Positions 57,701-64,000 of a DNA stretch of 64,000 nucleotides are shown piece by piece. Under the pieces are notes generated by a model that worked only from the letters and a program-made list of their open reading frames with translations, did not search any database and had not been told where the DNA came from. The position numbers and the translations under genes are program-made. The stretch spans positions 564,715-628,714 of the forward strand of contig NC_061063.1 of the NCBI RefSeq assembly GCF_021917145.1, read 5' to 3'. The stretch comes from Hypomesus transpacificus. Lineage: Eukaryota > Chordata > Actinopteri > Osmeriformes > Osmeridae. Every line of letters begins with the position of its first letter. The stretch's first letter is position 1.

Positions 57701-60700
57701 CTCTGACTTAGTTTCCTCTTCCTCGAAAAAAACCTTATGTTTATTTTGTCTGTGGAACAGTCGATGTCTGAAGTGCTAGCTGCAAGCGCAATGCGTCGAT
57801 CAAAGAGTATGGGAGTTGAATCTGCGTGCGTGATGCTGTTTGTCTAGAAAACGCGGAGTGGAATTCTATTATTATGGGTATTCTCCCTACTGATAAAGTG
57901 GAACGGATTTGATTGTGAAGCAATGGAAAGATCGCTGGACTAGATCGTAGACCAGTCATGCACTAATATTTTGATCTCAAATGTGTGGGGGTCCAAACAA
58001 CTTTTTAAGTGAGGGGGACGTGACCCCCTCAAGTTACATTGAGGCGACGCCCATGCATATAGATAGATAGATAGATACTTTATTAATCCCGTGACGAACA
58101 TGCCAGCACAAGGAAGGAACGAAGAGACTTTATGCAGACCTCGTAATTGAAAACGGGCAGTTCGAGGTTCGGTTGCACTCCTTCGTACTTCAACTGATGC
58201 GTATGAGTTGATTGGCGTGAAGGAGGAGTCAAACTTCAGTTAATCTAACTCCATTTAGTCCCACTCCTCACTAAAATCCTCAGAAGAAAGTACATTAAAA
58301 TGACTATACTCAAATAAGGTGTTTCATAAGACTAGCAAAGCTACAGTGCTGTCAGGTCAATACCTGGGTACTGTACTGGAATAAACAAAAATGGTTTTCT
58401 GCATCAGTAGATTTAGGATGAATTTGGCTTTTAACAAACCTTAAGTCACAACTTTAAAATAGATTTTGTTTTGAATTTCCATAGTCTTTCAAACCTTTTC
58501 ATAAGGGCTTTTCTTAAATCATGTGTCCCCAGACCAGTGGCTCTGGGCCCCTCCACCTGGCCTCCTCTGGGGGCCATGCAGAGGTGGTGAAGGTCCTGCT
58601 GGAGGCTGGAGCCCCCCCACTCCTGGAGGATGCTGTGAGTCACACGCACATTGAATTAAACACACATACACCATGCACACACATACATTTACCAGCATTT
58701 TCCTGTGTGTTTGCAGGAGGGGATGACTGCAGTTCATCTGGCAGCCAGAAGGGGGCACACTCACCTCCTGGAGGTCCTTAAACACAGCCTCTCTCTCAGC
58801 ATCAGTAGCACCAAGGTACCGACCCCTGTCTCACCCACAACCTGTGTGGGCCTGCGTGCTCATAGACTACCACTGCCATATCACATCCCTGTAAGCAGTT
58901 TGTGTGGTGTGTGTGTGTGTGCAGACAGGGCTGAGTGCGCTGCATGTGGCAGCGTGTCACGGGCAGGTGGAGGCGGTGAGGGAGCTACTGACCCAGGTTC
59001 CGGCCACCATGCGCAGTGATGCCCCTGGTGCAGGCCCCAGGGGTGGCCCCCCGGCGGAGGTAAGCACAGGGGGTTGGGACGGATATACCTCAGGGGTTGG
59101 GCATTTGACTGCATATCATCAGGTTGTAGGTTTGAATCCCCCTGCGTACATGGTGTTCTGACAGAGCATCTGTCAATACGTGTGAGTGGGAATAAGTAAC
59201 AGGGTAGAGAAGCTAACAGGCTGCTTTGATGGAATACTCACCTGCGTGTGTGTGTGTGTAGTCAGGATACACTCCTCTCCACCTGGCCGCCCAGTCAGGT
59301 CACGAGGGAGTGGTCAGACTGCTGCTCAACTCTCCAGGTGTTCAGGCTGACGCACAAACAGATGTCCAGGTACCCCCCCACTTCCCAGTGTGTGTGTATT
59401 AGTGCATGCTCTTGCCTACGCGTCCAAGTGGGTGCTCTCGCTGACCCCTCCCCTTTCCCCCAGGGCTCCTCCCCCCTGCACCTGGCAGCCCAGCGTGGCC
59501 ATGTGACCGTGGTGGGCCTGCTGCTGAGCCGCTCCGCCCCTCTGCTACACCTGAGGGACGAGGCGGGGCGCACCTGTCTTCACCTGGCCGCCGCCAGCGG
59601 ACACGTCGCCATGGTGAGGCAGCTGCTGGGCCAGGGGGCCGACATCAACATCACTGACCAGGTGAGAAATAGACTGGTGAGACAGGCGGGTGAGTCCAGG
59701 AAGACAGACAGGTAGACAAACAGCTCCAAGACAATATGATTATCCAACTTGCTAATCTAGCTAACCCAGTTAATAAAGTTCATAGCTCTTAACCAACCTA
59801 GCTAACCCAGTTAATCAAGTTCATAGCTCTTAACTAACCAAGCTAACCCAGTTAATCAAGTTCATAGCTCTTAACTAACCTAACTAACCCAGTTGATCAA
59901 GTTCATAGCTCTTAACTAACCTAGCTAACCCATATCCTAGCTAACCTAGCACTTAGCTAAGCAGATTTTAGCTAACCAAGATCTGAGCTACCCCGTCCCT
60001 TTTCCTGTGCAGGCTGGCTGGACGGCGCTGCACTGTGCTGCCCAGGCCGGCTGTCTGGACGTGGTGCGCCACCTGGTGGAGAGTGGCGGCAACACAGGCG
60101 TGGAGTGCCAGGCGGGCAGGACGCCACTCCAGTACGCCGCCATGGAAACACACCTGCACAGCCTCAGCTTCCTGCTGAGGCGAGCCGACAACAACACACT
60201 CCGACTGCTGGAGGACAGGAAGGTCTGGACACACACATACAAACACACACACACATCCATACTGAACAAACAAATGTATATATATATGTGTGTGTGGATT
60301 TGCTCCCCAGTTTGTGTTTGACCTGATGGTGTGTGGCCGTTTGAACTCTGACCTCTCCCTGGACGAGTTCATCCTGTCGTCCCCCGCCCCCCTGGACACC
60401 GCCGTCCGCCTCTCCCGGGCGCTGGGATTGGCCGCCCTGCGGGAGAAGGAACGCTCCGCCGACCTATCCGCTGCGGCCGGGCACTGCGAGGGCGTGGCCT
60501 CGGACCTGCTCAGTATGGCGTCCATGAGCGTGGCCGGGCCCGGACCGGGGTCCGCACCAGGGTCAGGACTGGGCACCGGGGTGGTGCTGTGCTCGGTGGA
60601 CCACAGGGGGCTGAGCCAGCTGGACCTGCTGCTGGAGGCTGGCCTGCAGGGGGTGGTGGCCCAGCCAGCCGTCCAGGCCTACCTGTCTGAGCTGTGGCTG

Positions 60701-63016
60701 GGCTGCCTGGCTCACTGGGACCCCTGGAGGCTCCTGCTGCTCTTCATGGCCATGCTGCTCTGCCCCGCGCTCTGGGTGGCGCTCTCCCTCCCGCTCACAC
60801 ACAGGTAGAGTGAGACACACACACTCCCACAGTGTCAAGTATCAAGTGTACTCCTAATCTATCAGCTAACACTGTCCCCCCCCCTAACCCCTCCCTCCCA
60901 CCAACCCTCCCAGGTACAACACTGTGCCCATCGTGAAGTTCATGTCCCACCTGGTGTCCCACCTCTTCCTCCTGCTCCTCCTCATCCTCACCACGGTGTA
61001 CCCCCCCCTCAGCCCCCCCCACCTCGGCCGGCTCACGCCCAGCTGGACTGACTGGCTGCTGTTGTCCTGGATGGCTGGGATGCTGGTGGGTGTGTGTGGG
61101 GGGGGATATCCTCCCCCAAATACAACAAACAAACTTCTCTTTACTTCTTACAACCACGGAGACATATGTGGCTGTAACAGTGTGTCTTGTATGTGCGTCC
61201 AGGTGTCAGAGCTGAGCCAACCAGGAGAGAGGGCGGGGCTAGCGTGGGTCCGCGTCCTCGTCTTGCTCTTCGCCGGCTCCGCCCTCCTGTGTCACTTCCT
61301 GGCTGTGGTCCTGCAGGGCTTCAGCCCCGCCCACCTCCACTGCCTGTTCGCCCGGAACGCACTGCTGGCGGTTGCCATGGCGCTGGGCTTCGTGCAGCTT
61401 CTGGACTTCCTGTCGTTCCACCACCTGTTCGGGCCCTGGGCCGTCATCATCCGAGACCTCCTGAGGGACCTGGGGAGGTTCGCTGTGATCCTGGCTCTGT
61501 TCCACACCGCCTTCACCCTCAGCCTGACCGCGCTCTGCCAGCCTGTGTACCCCTACAGACACCCTGACCCCGCCGTCACCCCCAGCCCTGGCCGTGAGTA
61601 CACGCACCCTGACCCCCTAGCCCTAACCCTGAACCCAACATGACCTTTACCCCTAGATCTCGCCGCCTCCCCCATCCCTGTCTCTTGAGTACGCAAACCT
61701 TAGACCCTGCCTTGACCCCCCGTGACAACCACCAAAAGGATTTCCTGTCTCGTTCAGACTTCCTTGACAACGCCACGGCCCCAACATCGCCGGGGGACCA
61801 GCCAAGCGTCGGGGAGGAGGAGGAGCCAGAGCCAAGCCACACCCCCCTGGAGCTGTCCGTCCTGCTGTTCTTCGCTCTCTTTGGTCTGACCGACCCGGAA
61901 GCCCTGCCCCCTCTCCGCCAGTCCCCGCCCACCGCCGCCCTATTGGCCCGCCTGGCGTTCGGCAGCTACCTGGTTGTCACGGTGATCGTGCTGATCAACC
62001 TGCTCATCGCCATGATGAGCAACACCTACCAGAGGATCCAGGCGCGCTCCGACGCAGAGTGGAAGTTCGGCCGGGCCGTCCTCATCAGAGACATGAGCCG
62101 CAAGTCAGGAACTCCCTCTCCCCTCAACCTCGTCACGCACCTGTATCACTACGCCAAGGTGCTCTGCAAGCACGCAGGTGAGCCGGGACTAGATTCAACT
62201 CTCTAGCGTCCGCTCTGAGGGTTCAGCTTGGTTCTAGGCGCTGATCTGAGGGTGGAGGGTGGTTATCTTTGAATCTCTTGGTGACGGCTTGTAAGAAGGA
62301 CTATACACATTCAATTATCTGGTATGGAACGGGTTTTACTGGAACATAAATGTTTACCTGTAGAGTAAATCCTAAACTGTGTGCATGTGGACTCGTGTAT
62401 ATGTGTGTGAGTGTCTGTGTGTGCACACGTGTCTGTGTGTACGTGCTTGTGTGTGTGTGTGTCCCAGGTAAGGTGTGTCCTGGGGAGGGGGGAGAGCTGA
62501 AGTCTGAAGAGGAGGATCCAGAGGGGGGGGGCAACCGGGGGCCCCGGGGGTCTCTGGACCTGCTGACTCGCAACAGAACCAAGAAGAGAACCCAGATCCA
62601 GCCTGAGGGTGAGCACACACAAGTTCCACCTGATGTTGTTCTTGTTACCATGGTTGCACTCCATGGTTTTCCTACAACTCTATGGTTCTCGACAGTCCTG
62701 TGCTTCTAAGGTTCCTCTGGGTTCTCAGGTGGGCTTCCTGGCTGCTGGAGGCAGGCGGGCCAGGTGAGGGTGGAGCAGGTGTCAGACTGGAGCCTGGTGG
62801 TGCAGCGCTACCAGGCCCTGAGGGGGCAGAGCCCTGGGGGGGGTCACCTGGGGGTCACACCGTGACGGAAGGAGATGGGAGACTCTCCTTCCACGATACA
62901 CTGCCTGGCTGTCACACACACACACACACACTCACTCTGCAGTGTGGAAGAAGCATCTGGTGACCAGAATCAGGAGGGAGACTCTGAAACTGTGTGAAAA
63001 CGTAATCAACGACTAA
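36367..63016 (+). CDS. trpn1: TRPN1 (NOMPC) mechanosensitive TRP channel, 29 ankyrin repeats
   Basis: TRPN1 is a cation channel gated by force through a long ankyrin spring; fish orthologues act in hair cells. Exons: 36367-36465, 36740-36841, 38979-39074, 39730-39843, 41753-41857, 42422-42520, 43640-43741, 44135-44236, 44319-44417, 44676-44876, 45000-45101, 45220-45318, 45419-45547, 45950-46099, 46206-46322, 46523-46621, 46781-46981, 47108-47206, 47388-47591, 58533-58634, 58717-58815, 58925-59059, 59262-59369, 59464-59661, 60013-60222, 60311-60804, 60914-61085, 61203-61593, 61758-62177, 62468-62608, 62729-62842 or -62865, and perhaps 62943-63016. Length is 1641 or 1658 residues. I count 29 ankyrin repeats, as in fly NOMPC. 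Then come a linker, transmembrane helices from exon 26, the pore helix [10 protein letters not shown], the helix ending [16 protein letters not shown] and the TRP-box motif DAEWKFG. The first exon may be incomplete at its 5' end. Confidence 0.94.
37436..37590. repeat. CA microsatellite, TRPN1 intron 2
   Basis: (CA)n with CT interruptions, followed from 37640 to 37850 by GTCA/GACA-rich low-complexity sequence. Confidence 0.85.
37975..38350. repeat. C-rich minisatellite, TRPN1 intron 2
   Basis: Imperfect units of ccctcacctccaccctgag, about 19 bp, with ttccacccct variants. A block of roughly 110 bp is duplicated (38030-38140 resembles 38160-38280). Confidence 0.8.
38435..38553 (+). mobile_element. 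tRNA-derived SINE, TRPN1 intron 2
   Basis: The head contains an A-box-like TGGCTGAGCGG near 38446 and a B-box GGTTCAATTCC at 38480-38490, spaced as in a tRNA gene. A short body and the tail GGATAAGAGCGTCTGCTAAA with ATGTAA repeats follow. This joins the pol III head to the same tail class as the dispersed repeat at 124-487. Confidence 0.85.
39655..39726. repeat. CT microsatellite before TRPN1 exon 4
   Basis: A (CT)n run of about 70 bp that directly serves as the polypyrimidine tract of the exon 4 acceptor at 39729. Confidence 0.9.
39981..41641 (-). mobile_element. Full-length Tc1-like transposon in TRPN1 intron 4
   Basis: A 1661-bp element flanked by the TA target (39979-39980 and 41642-41643). 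The terminal inverted repeats are about 220 bp (39981-40204 and 41418-41641), beginning CAGTGCCCTCCAAAAGTATT. Each arm carries an outer and an inner direct repeat containing CAAAAGTATTGGAACA, the IR/DR layout of Tc1 elements whose transposase binds at two sites per end. The two arms are very similar, which suggests recent activity. Confidence 0.95.
40235..41308 (-). CDS. Tc1-like transposase, uninterrupted, DD34E triad present
   Basis: The enzyme excises and integrates its element at TA dinucleotides by cut-and-paste. The 357-codon ORF has no stop or frameshift. An N-terminal paired-like DNA-binding region contains helix-turn-helix sequence around residues 20-55, the AT-hook-like GRPRK at about 70-74 and a second helix-turn-helix to about 120. 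The catalytic triad reads D164 in LWTDETK, D261 in QQDNDPKHT and E296 in DLNPIEH, with exactly 34 residues between the second and third. A second in-frame Met at residue 13 ([12 protein letters not shown]) is the more usual Tc1 start, so the first 12 residues may not be used. It lies antisense to TRPN1. Activity is not shown. Confidence 0.93.
   Translation of the reverse strand: MSMQTVFRGENNMKTRALSLGEKQAIVSLREDGKSIRAIAETLAIASTTIWNVLKKKKTTGVLSNRRRIGRPRKTSAVDDRNIVRAVKKDPKTTVSEISNNLQMAGVKVSLSTVRRRLHEQKYKGYTRRCKPLISKKNRKARLEFAKTYRGEPQKFWDKVLWTDETKINFYQSDGKAKVWRKKGTAHDPKHTSSSVKHGGGNVMAWACMASSGTGSLIFIEDVTHDGSSKMNSEVYRNILSANLRKDATKLIGRAFIMQQDNDPKHTAKTTKEFIRGKKWKVLDWPSQSPDLNPIEHAFYLLKRRLKGGTPQNKQQLKEAAVKAWESIKKEECKSLVTSMGHRLAAVIESKGFATKY
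42628..43130 (-). pseudogene. 5'-truncated LINE (L2-like) 3' end, TRPN1 intron 6
   Basis: The minus strand encodes the C-terminal end typical of fish L2-type reverse transcriptases: [19 protein letters not shown], then [15 protein letters not shown]. After a one-base frameshift near 42866 the sequence continues [13 protein letters not shown] and ends in an AT-rich tail. Neither the reverse transcriptase core nor the endonuclease is present. The exact LINE clade is inferred. Confidence 0.8.
47911..48525 (-). pseudogene. Helitron/PIF1-like helicase fragment, TRPN1 intron 19
   Basis: Minus-strand translation gives a run of PIF1-type helicase sequence as found in fish Helitrons: [30 protein letters not shown], a damaged Walker A reading [13 protein letters not shown] (the intact family form has an extra GxG), then [20 protein letters not shown]. 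At least two frame changes and stops break it. It lacks the Rep domain and both Helitron ends, so it is a fragment. Confidence 0.75.
49083..51170. mobile_element. 2.1-kb foldback element with ~0.95-kb arms, TRPN1 intron 19
   Basis: The sequence from 49083 to about 50024 is the inverted complement of about 50217 to 51170, around a loop of about 190 bp. Outer ends read TGTTAC(G/A)TCCCAA(A/C)TGG, and the match continues through CAACTGGTTCCCCAGCTGTG and CTGTAATGTAGCGCTCACTA. Within each arm a segment containing GTTGGCCTTCAGG and CGACACTACCCGAATGTA occurs twice, about 470 bp apart. Scattered mismatches show it is not an assembly artefact of perfect inversion. No ORF of note. Class not identified. 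Confidence 0.85.
50875..50965 (+). other. tRNA-like segment in each arm of the foldback element
   Basis: The right arm reads AGCTGGTATCGCGTTGTCAG, then TCAACGGACTT, then the B-box-like GGGATCGAATCCCACTTC. The left arm (about 49330-49415, minus strand) reads GCTGGTATGGCACGCGGTG with the same B-box. The spacing resembles a tRNA-derived pol III promoter. It is not a functional tRNA gene as far as can be judged by eye. Confidence 0.45.
52076..52642 (+). mobile_element. Non-autonomous DNA transposon with RecQ-like helicase fragment, copy B
   Basis: A 567-bp element flanked by a perfect 9-bp duplication, CTTCCCCAG, at 52067-52075 and 52643-52651. Ends read TTGCCTGG and, reverse complemented, TAGCCTGG. 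The plus strand starts [11 protein letters not shown] at 52261 but is frameshifted shortly after; further on it reads LLPTGFGK. It is homologous to copy A at 8490-8957 and longer by about 100 bp. Confidence 0.8.
53655..54005 (-). pseudogene. PHD-finger tail of a pogo/Tigger-like transposase
   Basis: The minus strand encodes [20 protein letters not shown] followed by [16 protein letters not shown] and FICHHYD, a Cys4-His-Cys3 PHD-like finger in which the last expected Cys is Tyr. Fish pogo/Tigger-type DDE proteins commonly end with such a finger (family knowledge). The DDE core is not seen nearby, so it is a fragment. An inverted pair gttacaacctaccccacat and ggggtaagttgtaac lies at 53743-53779. 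Confidence 0.55.
54206..54701 (-). CDS. Candidate two-exon small gene, 60 codons, nested in TRPN1 intron 19
   Basis: Exon 1 (54585-54701) starts [14 protein letters not shown] and ends in a GTAGAC donor in phase 0. Exon 2 (54206-54271) follows a TCTCTTTACAG acceptor, also in phase 0, and reads [20 protein letters not shown] to a TAA stop. The joined product would be 60 residues, mostly helical and charged. I do not recognise it. It could be a real small protein, the remains of a larger gene, or chance. Transcript evidence is needed to decide. Confidence 0.25.
54976..55020 (+). repeat. SINE tail fragment
   Basis: Carries CTCTGGATAAGAGCGTCTGC followed by TAAATGCAAAATGTTA, the fish SINE tail. 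A tRNA-like head on the opposite strand near 54299-54372 (AGTTCAATCCCC) may belong to another copy. Confidence 0.6.
55649..56880 (-). pseudogene. Broken multi-exon coiled-coil gene, function unknown
   Basis: On the minus strand a chain of coiled-coil coding segments can be followed. A short exon ends KKKDK with a GTAGG donor near 56835. The next (about 56679-56727) reads [16 protein letters not shown] with acceptor TTTCACAG and donor GTGAGT. A long exon from about 56540 runs through [33 protein letters not shown] and [18 protein letters not shown]. It then needs a one-base frame change near 56245 to continue [19 protein letters not shown], meets an in-frame TAG near 56085 and continues [20 protein letters not shown] to 55649. 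Retained introns argue against a processed copy. I do not recognise the parent family. Confidence 0.5.
58060..58100. repeat. GATA microsatellite with LINE-like terminus
   Basis: (ATAG)n followed by tactttattaatcccgtga, a sequence often seen at the 3' end of fish non-LTR elements. Confidence 0.5.
59090..59185 (+). repeat. tRNA-derived SINE fragment, TRPN1 intron 22
   Basis: Contains caggttgtaggtttgaatcc, a B-box, and further on cagagcatctgtc, a decayed form of the GCGTCTGCT tail. Confidence 0.5.
59740..59945. repeat. Tandem repeat, TRPN1 intron 24
   Basis: Four to five imperfect copies of a unit containing cttaactaacctagctaacc and cagttaatcaagttcatag, about 53 bp. Confidence 0.8.
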
Positions 63017-63139
63017 AACACTGCCAATCACTTGGTATGACATCTGTCTGACTTGGGTGTTAACTGTACATCTGCATGTCTGGTGTGATTATAATAACTA
63101 TACAACACGTTCACATAGCATGTGTGTTTATCCAGAGGG

Positions 63140-63218
63140 ACGACAGAGGGGGAATTTGAACCTGCAAGCATTTGATCTGCAGTGAAATGCTCTAACCACT
63201 GAGCTCCAACCTCCCAGG
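63140..63218 (-). repeat. tRNA-derived SINE fragment downstream of TRPN1
   Basis: The minus strand reads TTGGAGCTCAGTGGTTAGAG (A-box) and CAGGTTCAAATTCCCCC (B-box) at tRNA-like spacing. It may lie in the TRPN1 3' UTR. Confidence 0.65.
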
Positions 63219-63343
63219 ATGTATGATGAGTGAGAGCCTGTGTTATGTGAGCTGAATCCCCCCTGTAGCTGTGTGTGAGCTTGTAAATGATGAGCTGTGT
63301 AATCCCTGGAGCTCGAGTGGGACGCTACATCGTAATAACACTG

Positions 63344-63368
63344 AATAAACTAACTGTATGGAAATAAA
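63344..63368 (+). terminator. Putative TRPN1 polyadenylation signals
   Basis: Two AATAAA hexamers at 63344-63349 and 63363-63368, the first canonical signals after the coding region. Confidence 0.6.
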
Positions 63369-63689
63369 CATCCTTCTGTACTAACAGGTGTGATGTCATT
63401 TATCTCTGTTCGGGTCCTTCTTTTTTCTCCCCTTTCCCTCTCTCTCTCCCCTCCCACACTCTGTCCCCCCCCCTCTCGCCTCCTCCCTCTCCCCCCTCCC
63501 TTTTCTCTACCGTCTTCCAGTTTGTCCCCTTCTCTTTCCCCCTCCCTCCCTTCTCTCTCTCCCCTCCTCTCTCTCCCATCCTCCCCCTAATCCAAACAGC
63601 GTGTCAGCAGCACTCTCCTCCGCACAGCGTCAGAGATGGAGGGACGTTTCAAGGAGCTCTCTGTCAGGAAGTGTTTGAGCCCGGGGAGG

Positions 63690-64000
63690 GGGGGGGGGGG
63701 CAGATGGTGGGAGAGGGGGGTCAGATGAGGAGGAGGGTTGGGGGGAGGGGGGGGTCGGATGAGGAGGACAGTGGGGGGTAGGGGTGGTCAGATGAGGAGG
63801 AGGGTTGAGGGGAGGGGGGGTCGGATGAGGAGGACAGTGGGGGGTAGGGGTGGTCAGATGAGGAGGAGGGTTGGGGGGAGGGGGGGTCAGATGAGGAGGG
63901 TTGAGGGGAGGGGGGGTCAGATGAGGAGGAGGGTTGAGGGGAGGGGGGGTCAGATGAGGAGGAGGGTTGAGGGGAGGGGGGGTCAGATGAGGAGGAGGGT
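63690..64000. repeat. G-rich minisatellite at window end
   Basis: Units of about 33-55 bp built from cagatgaggaggagggttga and ggggaggggggg. The last copies are nearly identical and the array runs off the window. Confidence 0.9.

Noticed and set aside
59968..60576. 202-codon minus-strand ORF and similar ORFs opposite exons
   Set aside because: Antisense shadows of GC-rich TRPN1 exons 25-26.

Overview
This 64-kb window is vertebrate nuclear DNA, almost certainly from a teleost fish. The evidence is split genes with GT-AG introns, a TRPN1 gene (a family kept in fish and amphibians but not in mammals), Tc1, hAT and Harbinger DNA transposons, tRNA-derived SINEs ending in the common fish motif TCTGCTAAATG, and very abundant CA, GACA and CT microsatellites. 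The sequence does not settle the species.

Layout: 1-12.0 kb is intergenic, with repeats, MITEs and minisatellites and no gene I can support. 12.0-18.0 kb holds RNMT (mRNA cap guanine-N7 methyltransferase) on the minus strand in 11 exons. 18.7-31.5 kb holds DGAT1 (diacylglycerol O-acyltransferase 1) on the plus strand in 17 exons; a 2.8-kb minisatellite fills its intron 7. 33.25-35.19 kb holds CFAP20 on the minus strand in 6 coding exons and is complete at 193 residues. 36.4-63.0 kb holds TRPN1/NOMPC on the plus strand in 31 or 32 coding exons, encoding 29 ankyrin repeats, a six-helix TRP channel and a TRP box. The last 0.3 kb is a G-rich minisatellite.

The genes form two head-to-head pairs, RNMT with DGAT1 and CFAP20 with TRPN1, while DGAT1 and CFAP20 converge. 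RNMT and DGAT1 are housekeeping enzymes (cap methylation; triacylglycerol synthesis). CFAP20 is a ciliary doublet-microtubule protein and TRPN1 is a ciliary or hair-cell mechanotransduction channel. Two RFX X-box-like palindromes lie in the interval between those two genes.

Mobile DNA is concentrated in introns. A full-length Tc1 element with an uninterrupted 357-codon transposase sits in TRPN1 intron 4. The 10.9-kb TRPN1 intron 19 holds a Helitron/PIF1 helicase fragment, a 2.1-kb inverted repeat whose arms carry internal direct repeats and tRNA-like segments, a RecQ-helicase-derived transposon with a 9-bp target duplication, a PHD-finger pogo-type fragment, a broken coiled-coil gene and a possible two-exon small gene. 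All exon coordinates were read by eye from splice signals, reading frame and family similarity; no alignment was run.
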